A stretch of 64,000 nucleotides of DNA, from the NCBI GenBank assembly GCA_018697195.1, contig CM031858.1:133309715-133373714 (forward strand), in the 5' to 3' direction. Position numbers and translations under genes: made by a program. Below are positions 1 to 12,100 of the stretch, in pieces; position 1 is the stretch's first letter, and every line of letters starts with the position of its first letter. The notes under the pieces are model-generated. The model saw nothing but the letters and a program-made list of their open reading frames with translations. It had not been told where the DNA came from and did no database searches. The DNA is from Certhia americana (Eukaryota; Chordata; Aves; Passeriformes; Certhiidae).

Positions 1-809
1 TTAAGGATCACGATTTATTCACACATAAATTTGTGAGAAAATAAAGACGAAGTTACTGCGGTTTAAGAATTCCTATATAAAAGAGCAGAAGCAAAATTTG
101 CAAGCTATTACAAATACCATTAGCAATCGCTACAGAAGAAATATTTGACAGCCACACAGAGCTGTCAAATACACGTCAAGCAGCGAAGAAAATTTGGTTC
201 ACGGATTCATTTTCTCTCCAAGCACTCCAGTTTCTCCCCAGCCTGCAATTTCTCTCCCCCAACCCTACATAAAGTTAGCTGCGTGGTTTCCAGGCTGGCA
301 GCCGTCATGCCCACCTCAGCCATGCCGCACACCATCAGCGATCCGGAGATCGGGCCTCCTTTTGTATCCAACACCCGGTGCGTGAGCAGGGCAAGGCAGC
401 GCACACCGGCGCTGCGTGTGACAGCGCTGCCGCCTTTATCCCCGCTCCCGTCATTCTCTCACACACCGCGATCCCCCACCCGCATTGTCTGCCTCGCTCC
501 ATCCCCGATTAACATGGACACGTTCTCGCTCCTCGGCCAGGGATCCCCGGGAACCCCCTTCCTCGGCCAGGGATCCCCGGGATTTCCCTGGCCGGCCAGA
601 GCCCCCGCCGGGCCCGCGGCGAAGGTGGCGGCCCCCCAACCCCGCGCGGTACCGAGCTGGCGGCGGCGGCGGCCGGGAGAGGCCGCAGGGAGCGGGACGC
701 CGCTGGACCCGGCGGAACCGCGGCCCGGCAGGGGGGGTCGGCCCGGCCCCGCTGCCCCGGGGCCCCTCCCCTCGCCCCCGGGGGGCCCCTCCCCTCCGCC
801 CCCCCTCAC
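1..809 (-). other. UBR5: UBR5 intron 1, 3'-truncated by window edge
   Basis: This is the part of UBR5 intron 1 inside the window. The gene runs leftward, so the remaining exons lie before position 1. The intron begins at the GT donor read on the minus strand at 808-809. The part nearest the exon (about 450-809) is CpG-rich and continuous with the promoter island; the part below about 300 is AT-rich. A 22-bp sequence is present twice at 531-552 and 561-582. I saw no second exon, and the open frames here (for example 145-819 plus) have no recognisable protein similarity. Confidence 0.75.
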
Positions 810-871
810 CGATCGTTGAGCTGGTCCTCGGTGCCCGGCAGCGGGTGCACCACGAAGTGGATCGAGGTCAT
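810..871 (-). CDS. UBR5: UBR5 coding exon 1 (N-terminus of the HECT E3 ubiquitin ligase)
   Basis: The 62 coding bases start at the ATG read leftward from 871 and give MTSIHFVVHPLPGTEDQLND plus two bases of an Arg codon. I recognise this as the conserved N-terminus of vertebrate UBR5 (EDD1), a very large nuclear and cytoplasmic E3 ligase with UBA, UBR-box, PABC/MLLE and C-terminal HECT domains. None of those domains is encoded here. The exon ends at a consensus donor (CG|GTGAGG on the minus strand), splitting the Arg codon. The start context is good, with A at -3. The same frame is open far upstream to about 1627, but that is GC-rich 5' UTR and promoter without protein similarity, so I chose the conserved ATG. 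KLF10 and ODF1 downstream give the expected 8q22-like gene order and support the identification. Confidence 0.93.
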
Positions 872-1104
872 GTTCCGCGCCGGTGCTCCCCCGGCGGCGA
901 CGGGAGGCGGGCGGGCGGGGGCCGGGCACACAATGGGGGCGGCGGGGGAGGGGGCTCTCGGCCTCCGTCCCTCCCCCGGGGTAATTCGGGGCCGCCCGGC
1001 GGAGTCTGGGGCTGTCGGCGGCCGCGGCGCTGCGGGCGCGGGGCGGGGCGGAACGGCCGCAACGGCGCCGCTCGGAGCTGGGCCCGCGCCGCGCTCACGC
1101 ACGC

Positions 1105-1116
1105 GCCGCCATCTTG
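1105..1116 (-). promoter_or_regulatory. UBR5: YY1/TISU element in the UBR5 leader or promoter
   Basis: Read on the gene strand, the sequence is CAAGATGGCGGC, a full match to the TISU consensus (SAASATGGCGGC), which overlaps the YY1 core. In known promoters this element sits just downstream of the start site and acts in both transcription and initiation on short leaders. Its ATG (1110-1112) opens a 5-codon frame that stops at 1095-1097, so it cannot itself start UBR5. If transcription starts upstream of it, it is a uORF; otherwise it is simply a YY1 site. Confidence 0.6.
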
Positions 1117-1272
1117 GCTTCCAGCGGGCCCTTCTCCCTCCCCCTTCCCCCGCCCTCCGTGCGCCGCGACGGGGAAGGGGCGGGGCTTCACCGGCGCGCG
1201 CGGCGGCGCGCGTGCAAGCCTCGTGCTGACTGGCGCGCGTCGCTCCCTCCCCTGCCACTAAGCGCGCCAGCG

Positions 1273-1346
1273 ATTGGCCCGCCGCGTCGCCCTCGCGGCG
1301 GGGCGCGATGACGTCATTGCGCGAGAGCGACGTAAAGCACCACGTG
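1273..1346 (-). promoter_or_regulatory. UBR5: CCAAT box, full CRE and E-box cluster upstream of UBR5
   Basis: Within 75 bp there is an ATTGG (a CCAAT box on the minus, gene-sense strand) at 1273-1277, a perfect palindromic CRE (TGACGTCA) at 1309-1316, and a CACGTG E-box at 1341-1346. CRE sites bind CREB/ATF proteins and CACGTG binds USF/MYC-type bHLH proteins. The cluster is 400-475 bp upstream of the UBR5 ATG. Its position and density fit a proximal promoter; occupancy is inferred. Confidence 0.6.
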
Positions 1347-1685
1347 CCTCCCCCCCCCCCTGGCTGTTCCCCCCCCCCCGCCCCAGAGCGGCTCCGCGGC
1401 GGGCGGCGCGCGCGGCTTCCCCTGAGGCGCAGGGCGGGAGCGGCGCCGCTTCCTCTCGGCCGGGGCGGGGCCGTGTGAGCCCTCAGCCTGCTGCTCCACA
1501 GGGCTGCCCTGTGGGAGGGACAGGGATTTCCTCCGATGCCCCCATGTGCTTCAAGCGCAGCGCCCGTCGGCCCCCGCTCTCCGCGGCCGGTGCTGGCTGT
1601 CCTTTCCAGTTGCCTTTCTTGCTGCATTTCTAGTTAGTCCTCCCTGCAGCAGCCGGGATTTTTTCACCATTTTTCAGGGGGGGGT

Positions 1686-2000
1686 TCACAGGATCATTGG
1701 GGTTGGAAGGGACCTCTGGAGACCATTCAGTCCAACCCCTGTTGCAAGGCAGGGTCTTCTGGAGCAGGTGGCACAGGAAGGTGCCCAGTTGGGTTTGGAA
1801 TGTCTCCAGAGAGGGAGCGACATCCCTGGGCAGCCTGTTCCAGTGTTTTGCCACTCTGCGTAATGCAGCTCTACCTTACGCTGAGGTGGAACTTGTATTT
1901 CAGTTTATGGCCTTTGGTCCTCGTCCTGTCGCTGGGCATCATCCTCTTGACACATTCCTTTAAGATATAAATATCTCTTGGTGCGGTCCCTTTTCGGTCA
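1686..2000 (-). mobile_element. CR1 LINE 3' end fragment
   Basis: The segment reads as the reverse complement of the typical avian CR1 3' region. It contains the diagnostic stretch GGTTGGAAGGGACCTCTGGA followed by sequence matching the CR1 3' UTR up to about 2000. It is a 5'-truncated, non-coding copy inserted just upstream of the UBR5 CpG island. Many substitutions show that it is old. The right boundary is approximate. Confidence 0.85.
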
Positions 2001-5000
2001 CCTCTAGACTAACCACTAGGTTGTTGGTATATCAGAATAAAAAGGTACCATGCTGTGAAGCTGCCGGTGCCGCTGGCCTTGCATGCCTTCCCTCTGGACG
2101 GGGTTTAACTGAACTGTTCCAAGAGATTACACCTTGCCAATGGAGCTGTTTTTAACAAATTAGCATCTCAATATACCGACGGTTGAGTAGCAAAGTCAAT
2201 AGAACAGCCATTTGTTTCTATAGAAACTAAACACCTTAGCAGGGATTGTACTAAGCTTTGATTTTGGTGATTTTTTTTTTTTTTTTGTTTTTTTTTTTTT
2301 AAAACCTGGAATTTGCTGCTTTTGCGTCTTTTCAGGAAATCAGAAAATTGGAAAACTGACTCGGAATTTTTTAGCATGTGAGGAATGATAGTAATCACAT
2401 GATAGTGGTACCAAAAAAACCTCTAGAACTTAGTTCAGTGAGTTAGAATTGATTTATGAGTCTGTATAGTCATAAATCCTAAAAATCAGTTTGTTTCTCC
2501 CACTTTCAGACTTTAAGGAACTTTAACTTCCCATCTTCCGCTCCGCTTTCTTCCTAGGCTCTTACTCCAGCACAGAAGAAAGGAGCTAATCCAAGAATCG
2601 GCTGATGCAGCTGCTTGCTGCCCGGAGATTTGGGGAGTTTGGGAAGGTTTTTTTCCCAACTATCATTAGTGTGAAGAAATGTCACAGACAGAAGAAATAT
2701 TCAATTGATTCATTCCAGATTTCTTATTCTCAGATGAAGTTTCCCCATATGTTCCGTTCTCAAGTGGCAGTGATACTCAAATGCCTTCAAGAATACAAAT
2801 AAGTAATTTAACTTATCCTGGAAGGAAAATACTAGCAGGTTTCTGGAAATCTACAAGGCATAGAATAGTTTGGAAGTGAGACAGTTCAGTAACTGTGCTT
2901 TTAAAAACTAGTTGGTCCACGTTTTCCTTTTTGCTTTCTTTTTCTGTTAGGACAGTGCTTAGGGTTTATTTATTATTTAGTTCTGTGTTCGTTGTACCTA
3001 AGTTTGTTAGGTTTCTTCCGCCTTTTTTTTTTTTTTTCTTTCCCAACATCAATCTTTATGCTTTCCCTGAACATATTTGTGGTGTTTATCACAGTGAGAG
3101 ATTCTCATGAGCTGTGTTGATCTCAATTATTTTATCAGAATCACTTGCATATTTTGATAACCACCTGGAAAGCCTTGCTCCTCAATTTGAATTTTTTTCC
3201 CAGACAAAATTAAAAAGAAAAGAATGTTTCCCTTTGGCAGTCATTCCTCTTTTCCATTGAACATTAGGAAGATAGGTCACATGAATTCCCGCAGAGCCCT
3301 TCTGAATGCTGTCAAGAATTTTTGGTAGGTTTTGGTAAGTTCCAGATATTTATGTTTGCTTTTCTGTTCAAGATGTAGCTCTCCAAAGCGTTTAAATTTC
3401 CAAATGCTATGACTTGTTGGTTGTAATTCTCCAAGGGGGTGGGCGTAAGGAAGAGATTTCCATTGCTCTCTTCCTTCCAGCATTAACACACAGCCTTTAA
3501 AAGTTAATGGGTTATGGAAACCTGCTAGATACAGGAAAGGAGTTGGGAAAGCCCTAAGGAGGTGCACATCTGTTAGGCCTAGCCATTTCCAAGCAATCCT
3601 TTCCTGTAGCTTTGTTTACATTGTGTCTAAACCCCAGTTTTAGCCATTGCTAGTGGCTTTTCCAATGCAAACACTCAGCGTGAGCAGGAAAAAAAAATTA
3701 AAAATGGATTCCACTGGAACTTATATTCAAAGCCAGAATAAATTTGAGTAGTGCAAATGTCAGCTCTTGTTCACACGAAGAGTTTACACTGCTGTCTAAA
3801 ATGGCAACTAAGCATGGGTGAGAGGACGCAAAGCCAAGCCAAGTACTCAACTGGCGATGTTATTCTGACAGGAGTTTGGAATATGGAGAAAGTTTCAGCT
3901 CAGGGATGTAAGGCGGCATCTTACTGGTTGATTTCTGCATTACCAGGAAGTGGCAGGCATTGAACGTCTGCCTTGGCCACTTGTTCTTGGAAGATAATTA
4001 TGGGGGTTACAGCTTGATGGCCCTTTGATTATTTGAATTTGACTTCAAATAGGATTGCTTTCTGATTGCAGAATTGAACTACTCACTCTTACAACTTGTG
4101 TTTTTTCAGAACTTCAAAATAGAAGATTTTTCCAAAGTTTTCATGATTTCCCCAGTCTGTTGGATGTGAGCATCCAACACTGAAATGGTATTTAAAAATT
4201 CATATTTGCCAAGTCATGAAAAAACCCTTAAGAACCAGACCAGATTTTTTCTCTTTACAAAATATAACTTTAAGACAGCATTGTATGTCTCAGCCTAAGA
4301 AATTTGGCTGTCTACATTACACAACTCCTGTGTGTGTAGATAGTGCTATTTTCTGGTCTACAGGTAAAGCAGCAGCTTCCTTATGAAGGTGCAGCTATAA
4401 ATACACCAACACCCAACCAGCAGAACAAGTTTCTTGCTGGTACATTTTCTGTGCAAGAGTTTTGTCAACTTGGAAATACCATACAAAATAACTCCTGTGG
4501 AATTACTGGTGTTACGTCTGAAATTCAGTTTTGATGAGATTCGCCACTGCCTGAAGTTTTCTAGACTGGTAGAAGCACATAGTTTGGCAAGGATCTCTGG
4601 AGGTTATCTTATCCAGCCCCCTGCTCCACAAATGTTCAGTTTCAGTGGACCAGGAACTTTCACATCAGAAAAAGCTTCTGAATTAAATGCACTGGGGCAG
4701 ATTTATTCCCAGCTGCTTGCTACTTGGCAGCTGCAGGCCTGTGGATTACACAGAAATCTGTTCATTCTGATGGGAGGGGACCTGCTAAAGATGGGAGGAT
4801 TGGAGTAAGAGGCCTGCAAGGGACTTTGCTCTGTAAACAGTGGGAGCAGATGCCAGCAGGTGTACCACAGGCTGATTGGTGCAGCTGATGGGACTTGCAG
4901 AAGGCAGGGAAGAGGCCCTGTGTAGAAGTAAAGGCTTCAGACAGTGGCAGAGAACTCCAGAATGCACTTTCCAGGCTCTTAACTCCAGATGTCAACAGAA

Positions 5001-5695
5001 ATGACATCGGGTTGGCACCGTAAGATTGTATTTTGCTCTGGAAGAAATGAGGCCAGCATTCTTGGAAATGTTGCCAGCATTCCTGGAAATGTCAGGCAAG
5101 AATGCTGTGCAGAAAACTGCAATTTCTAATTGTTCCCAAGGCTGAAAAGAAGTTCCTGTAATGAGCAGCAAAGTAAATGGCAAGGTTTCCATCACCTTGT
5201 GTCACAGACTGAAGCAAGGTAGCTTAGTAAGGTTCAGAGCTGATGAAAACTCATTTTCCATGGAACTTTTTCCACAGTGGGTTTTTCTACATCTAGTAGC
5301 GCACACACCATTTCTCTCTGCCCTGGGATTCTTCAGCGACTAAAAAAGAGTTGAGCTCTGCTTTGATCTTTATCTTTCCCATAAGTGGAGTACTAGGTGC
5401 TTCTCCTGCTGCCTCTCCAATGCTTGGGCCAATTTATCTAACAGAGACCTCTGAGACCAGAAATTTGTGTCAAAATTTGGCTAGGACTCAGATATTCAGA
5501 AGCGAATATGGTGAGCTTTGACACACAGCCTGGACTGGAATACATGTGTTGAAAATCAGACAATACTGGAGGTGCCTGATCTCCCTTCTCCTCCCTGGTC
5601 TGATCTACTGAGCATTTCCACTCTTCAGCTCAACAGTGATGGACTCCAGGGATAGAAATTAGGATTCTGCAGGAAATTTAGCCTCTGAGATAGCT
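2001..5695. other. Intergenic, no gene seen
   Basis: This is AT-rich sequence between UBR5 and ODF1. It contains T-rich runs at about 2272-2300 and 3026-3040. A short stretch at about 4585-4625 resembles the CR1 3' end in minus orientation. All open frames are short (124 residues or less) and lack recognisable similarity. Confidence 0.6.
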
Positions 5696-5985
5696 GGAGA
5701 GGGACTTTCTACAATGGCACATAGTAATGGCTTTACACTAGAGGAGAGCAGACTTAGATGAGAGATAAGGTACAAATTTTTCAGTGTGAAGGTGGTGATG
5801 TGATGGAGCAGGCTGCCCGGAGAAGCTGCGGATGCATCATCCCTGGAAGTATTCAAGGCCAGGATGGATGAGGTTTTGAGCAACATGGTCTTGTGGAAGG
5901 TATCTCTGCCTGTGGCAAGGAAGTTGGAACTAGATGATCTTTAATGTAACTTCCAACCCAAATAATTCAAGGAACCTATGATCTG
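5696..5985 (+). mobile_element. CR1 LINE 3' end fragment
   Basis: A 290-bp copy in plus orientation matches the CR1 3' UTR. It has the characteristic passage about a gene-free AGGCTGCCCGGAGAAGCTG segment and a later GGAACTAGATGATCTTTAAT segment, ending near the usual TCTATGA-type terminus. It is 5' truncated and decayed, and no protein-coding part remains. Confidence 0.85.
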
Positions 5986-8900
5986 TTTCTCCTTTCTTTA
6001 CTATACAGTACGGTTTGCTTTCTCTGTTTAGGGGTGTTGGAACAACATGTCTGGGACCAAAGTGAGGTCTTTGCCAAGTGTTCAGTGGAGTTTGTAGATC
6101 CACCAGTACCTGGTAGACTGAGATTTTGACACTCACTTGACATTGCTTCTCACTATGGTTGTAGCCCCTTACTTGTGTCTTTCTCTTCCTGATCCCACAG
6201 AAACACTTCTGAACATCTGTTCCTTCTGACCGGGCATCCAGGATATCTCCTCTTGTCCAGGCCCCACCACAAAGTTCATATGATCAATTTTTATGTGTAG
6301 AACAGACCTGTCTGCTGACAAATGCAGCTGAGCACAACAAGAGGAGCTCACCAGGCATCCTGGGCAGGGTGCAGGAGCTGAGGGAAGAGAGGCTGTTGGC
6401 AGCCCCTGGTGTGACTGTCCCTGTAAGGTGGCATGGGCAGAGCTGGCATGCACAGTGTGCATGGTGGGTGTATCTCTGAGACTTTGTGTCACCTAGGCAG
6501 GTGTGCCTGGGCAGGCAGCTGTAAAACAGCACTCTATTCTTTTGTATCAGAGCAGCTTCCTTTAAGTTCCTTGTAAAGAAAAACAGAATTTGTTTGAACT
6601 TTGGCAACTTTAAGGTGGGCATTTGCTCCTAGGGGGCTGTCTGGGTTCCCTATGGAGTACCCTTCTCCTTCTTATCTGTCTGCCAGCTGTCAAGGGAGTC
6701 CAGGTGATTAATTAGGAAAAGAAAAGGGTTTTTTCTTTTCCGATTATTTTCATTTGATTAGGTGAGCTACTCTTGTCTTAACCATATTTACCTTCAAAAA
6801 TGGCAGTTTTTGAAAGAAAATCACCATTATAAAATGTGTGGGTGAAATGCATTCACAGCAATAGTTTTGTGGCCTTGATTCATGTATTGCCTTCTGAAAT
6901 TATTGCAGAGTAAATTTGTTTCTGGCAGGGAAAGGAGTGGAGACCTTCCAGGTCAAAAGCAAGTGAATTATTCCGTGGACTCCGGTGGGGTCAGGATTTA
7001 CGTTTCAGCATACATATTTTCAGCCTACTTGTTAGCTGTTCCTCTGTCATTGAATAGCCATTTGTCATGGATGGCTATTTATAATATGGGAAGAAATAGT
7101 AGATAGTTCCTGGGTTTTAATTCCCATTGAAAAAAATATTAAAACTTAAACATTTCCAGAGAAGTTCAGTGTAGCACAAAGCAGTGGGTGCCAAGTCCCC
7201 AGCCATCCCCCTTTTGGGGGTGGGTTTGTTGGCCAGCTCTAGCTGTTCTTAATGGACTAAACATCCACAACTTTCCTAGAGATAACAAGCCACTTTGGGA
7301 GTGGAGTTTCCCATTTGGTTTTACCCCAGAGGAGGCCCAGGGTGTGTGTTCTCAGGCTGCTCCACAACATCAAAGAGAAGATGGTGAGAGGAAGATGAGT
7401 TTCGAGCCCAAACTGCTGATTTGGACAATATCACAGGCGCACAGAGAGAAAACTGATCTGCTTGTGAAATAGCTCCAAAGCAGCCTCCATTTACAGCTGG
7501 CACTTTAAGCAAACCAGAGGCTGTGTCATTTGAGAAGTGGCTTATAAACAGTGGCTGTTCAGGAGAAATTTGGCCTGTGCAAAATGAGTGTACACAGAGG
7601 CTACAAATCCACCATCCCTTCTGAAATATCTCTTCCATATTTCAGCAGTTGGAGGTTGCTGTCAGGAGGTGCAGGCAAAGTGTCAAACACAGCCCATTCC
7701 CTTTAAACGATGGGTTTTGTTTCCAGGGAAGATTGCACCTTCTGCTAAAAATCTTATGAGCTTTTTTCTTCTTTGTTTTCCCCCTTTCAATCACTAAGGA
7801 CATTCACAAAGGACAGGATGATTTTTTACTGTTCTTCCATGTCCCTATGGCATCTTCCCTAAATAAGCACACAGCTGCAGTGGGTCTTGCAACCAGTCAC
7901 AGAAGAGATTAAATGTCAAAAAAGTAGATGTTAAATTCATGTGAAGAAAGGCAGCTCTAACATTTGGGAGTCCCATGAAATGGGATTTTTATGGTGATGG
8001 TACTTCAGTACTTACTGAAAGGCAGAAAAAAAATTGCAGCAGAGACAGTGGTCAATAGGAGGTGCAGCACACGAAGACTGTGCTGGGAACTGCTTTGGCA
8101 GTTAACATTTAGCTTCACTGAAACTAATGAGGAAAGAAAATATAAATAAATAGTCTGGAAGGTTTTTCTTCCATTGCAGTTAAGGGGAAAGGGACACAGT
8201 TAACTGGCTGAACATTTTACTGTGAATAACAGCAATTGCAACACTTGCATATGCCTGCATATGTGTTGGTGAGCCTATTTCTATAGACAGGCAGGTAGTT
8301 GACAGGAAACTGCAGGCAGATTTGCAAATTCAGAATTACTTGCTACTAATTGAACATACAGGTAGTTTCACTTGCCTTTTGCTGTGAACTGAGACTTTAA
8401 TTATTGGGGCTTAAATGTTTAATACTGTATGTCTACTTTGTCTATTTTTTAACAATGTGTCAAGCAACAGACTTAGATATTGCAAAATGGGAAAGGAGAA
8501 GAAATATGGCCCTAAGTAATCTTTGAAGCATTTTCATGAAAACTGTAATGCCACTAGAATCTGAAGGAGGGCAGTCAGTATATTATCACTTGCAGGAAAT
8601 TTCAAAGTTTGAATTTGAGTTATGAGCACTGGGCAAAAGAAAAACTGGACTATATTAGCCAGGTAGAAACTTGTTATTGTTTGGCAGATCTGTTCACTCA
8701 TGATTATGTACTTATACTCGGCCTTTTCCCCCTGTACAGTTGGTACAACCTGCATAGACCCAGCTAAATTTGCCTGAAGTTTTCCCTGTCACCAGCCTTC
8801 CAGCTGGCAGGCGAGCCCCTTGGCTGCTCCTCTGGGCAGAATGCCTGCTGGGGACACTGCTGGGGCAGAGCTGGTGTCCATTGGGAAATGTCTTTTTGTG

Positions 8901-9093
8901 TCACCTAGCTTTTGGGACTATAGAGGCAAGAGCACAAATACATTGGTTTGGGATGCCCCATTTAGAAATGGTGTTCATTTTTAATGCACACGTTACAGGC
9001 TTTTTCCTGAGGAATGTACAGAAGTTTATAGTATGTAAGGCACTAGTGAAGAAAAAGGGCAGGAGCTTTTTCTCCTTTTTAATGCCTTTATTA
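5986..9093. other. Intergenic, no gene seen
   Basis: Ordinary non-coding sequence. Open frames are 112 residues or shorter, overlap on both strands and show no conserved domain that I recognise. A small perfect hairpin (9-bp arms) lies at 7053-7079. The open frame beginning at 8770 runs into the assembly gap and is not supported as coding. Confidence 0.55.
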
Positions 9094-9103
9094 NNNNNNN
9101 NNN
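9094..9103. other. Assembly gap (10 N)
   Basis: Ten ambiguous bases interrupt the sequence. The true gap size is unknown, because a 10-N run is often a placeholder. Confidence 0.99.
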
Positions 9104-12100
9104 ACTAACTCTTACTGAATAAGAACAAACAGGGAATTTTGTTTATCACACTAGGACAGGAGTTCAAATAGACTTCAGTCATAATGACAGGCGATTTATC
9201 TATTTGGCTTCCTATTTCCTAGGATTTCTTCTGCTGTTCTGATAAGCTGTGATTTAAAACACTGAAGTGCCAGTACAGGCTAATAGCCCCTTCTACACTG
9301 AAACATGTCACTGAGAATAGAAGACACTGCTTTATACCTGTCTCCCAGAGTGAGGGAAAGAATAGCTGAGAGGTATGCCCATAAAGACGACCTCACAGGC
9401 TGTCAGCCAAATTTTGAGTGGGAATCAGATCCAGAAAACAGATACCTGAATTTAGGTGTCTAATATCCCACACTAGGCAGTGGAGACTTAGTTATGGCAG
9501 TCAATGGAGCTGGGAGTGATTAATGTGAGGAAATGTAGGTATCCATCCTCTGTTCAGCTGAATCCCTCCTGCCAGTGAGAGGTTGGACGCTGAGCTCATC
9601 ATGTGTCAACACCTCTGAGTACACAGCTACATCCTGGCAGCTCATCCCTGGTAAGGATGCGCTGATGGCAGGGATTCAGTCTCCAGTTGCTGCATTGTTT
9701 CTGCAGTTTAATGAGAGGGGTGGGCTGGACCCCCACCCCCCGGCAAAGGCGGGAGCTGCAGAGCTCTCTGGAGAGTCAGAGCGTGTGCAGGAAAGCTTCA
9801 TCCCTCTGTGAGGGGTGGGTGAGCACATTAAACCTTATTTAGGTAGGCAAAATGGCACTCAAGGCTGTGCAATAAAGAAACAACATCTCTCTGTTAAAAT
9901 TATTTTTACAGCCTCTTGTCGAGTTCAGACAAATAGACTTAACCATGGCTTCTTAGGATATGAAACATTAGTATCTACTACTTACATCTGAAGCTATGTT
10001 TCAGATTTTATTTTCCAGACAAAAGAGTAATTTAAAATTATGCAAATGAGCTGCCAAAGCAAGGCATTATGCAGATTTGTGAGGCAGGCAGCAGAGCGTT
10101 AACCCTTGGTGCTGCAGCTTGCTGCGGAGGGAGCACTGCTGCAGCAGCTCTGTGTGAGTCCCTTCCAGCCCTTGTGCTCTTTAATTACAACTCTCCTATG
10201 GTAGGGCCTGAGGTGTGAGGCTCACCCCCTGCACACCACCACTGCCAAGTGAATTTAGGTGGATGGAGAAGCTGTGTTTGCTGCATTGTTCACCTCACAG
10301 TCCTGCTCAGCACAAGCTGTACCCAAATCCAGCCTGGGCATCTCGGAAAAGACAAGTGTTGTAACTGTCATCTGTGGTTTCATAGGGGTTGTTTCCAGAA
10401 TATTTGAAGTGACTGTCATGGGAGAAATATTAAATTGCTTTTCAAATGTCAGCACTGCAGTAACACTTTAAAAACAATTGGCACTGTCAGTTGTCAGTCC
10501 TCTAGCTTGGTGGCCTGGCTGGTATACACAAGATGCACTAGCAACCTTGACTTTCTGTAGAGAAAAGCTATTAAAAGAACTCCACGTTGTGCTAATTTGT
10601 GGATTCAATAGCTCATTATCCCGCCCAGCTATAAAGGTGGTGGCAACTCTCTGTCAGGAACAGATGGGTTTTGATAGACATCCAAGGTCTGATCTGCTCT
10701 GGATGTTTGCCCTGATCTCTGCAACTGATGCCAACAGCTAACATAACCACATTGGTGGAAGCACTAGTGCTGAGCAAGAAATCCAATGTCCAAAGCAGTA
10801 AAGTTTGGCAAATGGCAAGAGCAGGCAAATCCCCAACATGCATGTGGATGTAAATGGAAGCTGATCTCTAGTGGAAGTGCCTGATGATAGGTTAAAATAG
10901 GGGCAGCCAGAGAGGGTGAGAGAGTTCACATCGAGCAGTTTTGGAAGGCCTGGGTTTGTTGCCTCAAGCATGCCCATGTAGGATGCCAAGCCCTGTGAAT
11001 CTTGGATTTGTTCAGCATCAGGCAGGGATGGATCCTGGTGAGGGCAGGAAGGAATCTGGCTGCAGTATGGGGGGACTTGAATCCACATTTCCTCCTGCAC
11101 TCCCAATTCATAGACTCATACAATAGAATCATACAATTATAGTTGTTCATGGCTCCCTGTGAGAGAGCTTACAGAGCAGTGCAGGCTCCAAGGAAAACAC
11201 CAAGAATATGTATTTCTGTAGTGAATTACTTCAGGAACAATGTCTCAGTGCTGCTCCAGGACACAGAGGTAATCTGGGTTTCTCTCTTGCACCCTCCTAC
11301 ACCCAAACCCTTTAAAGTTTTCTCCACTTAACAAATGGCTCCCTCACTTTCTTTCTAGTTGAAGGTGTCATTTCAAGCTGCCTGTCAGAAACTGCCTGTC
11401 TCAGCCAGTACACAATACTGAATAAACACTTCAATATGTTCAAACCTGGATGCTATCAGTGAATTTACAAGCTTAAAATCTATGGCTTTTTTAAACTGGA
11501 TACACATGTGTGTGCACAAAGGTTTGCTCAGTTTAGCTACTTTGGTTTTGCTTGTTCTTAAGAGCATTTTTGGCTCAAAAATGTGATGTCTCTCACATAT
11601 TTGGAAAGAGTTGTCCAAAACACGTGATCAACATCTGTTGGTTTTGATATGCCAGAGCAGCTATGTAAGAGATGCAGAGATTCAAGAATACATTGCTGCT
11701 GTGTATATTTGGTTTTAGATTTTGATTTTCTATTTTAAATTTGGAGTTTTTCTATTACTCAGCAATTTAAGCAATGGGCTGATGGCCTGATTAGCAAAAA
11801 ACCAAAAAACATGAAACCCACTTACATTTGTTCAGGCTTTGTTAGTTTTGGAGGAAAAGAATATAAAGATAAAAAGCTGAAAAGTATATAAATCAGACAC
11901 TGCTGCTGTGCTGCCAATGCCTGACCACCTTAGAAGAATTAAACTAGTTAAAATAGGCAGAAACACTGTTTTGTGATGGCAAACAAAATTGAGCACAAAG
12001 ACCATGGAAGTTGCTAGGAAACATCTACAGTGCTCTGGAAAAGTTTTGCAGCACAGGCACCTATAAGAGAGTTGTCACCACCTGTCAGCTTGGACATTTC

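Larger units (their letters stand above)
450..1500 (-). promoter_or_regulatory. UBR5: CpG-island promoter of UBR5
   Basis: This CpG-dense, GC-rich block surrounds coding exon 1 and extends about 600 bp upstream of the ATG. No TATA box is visible in a convincing position, as expected for a broadly expressed CpG-island gene. The transcription start is probably between about 1000 and 1250 on the minus strand, but the sequence does not fix it. Many GGGCGG-type Sp/KLF sites are present. Runs of C at about 1352-1379 suggest possible sequencing or slippage ambiguity. The island ends near 1500, shortly before a CR1 insertion. Confidence 0.8.

Noticed and set aside
485..1261. 258-residue plus-strand open frame in the UBR5 island, and its overlapping partners
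   Set aside because: Pro/Arg/Gly-rich translations on several frames of both strands are typical of stop-poor CpG islands. None resembles a known protein.
8770..9108. 112-residue frame ending in the N gap
   Set aside because: Its end is undefined residues from the gap; the rest has no recognisable similarity.
11107..11140. ATAGAATCATA-type stretch resembling a CR1 terminus
   Set aside because: The flanks do not continue into CR1 3' UTR sequence on either strand, so it is too short to call.
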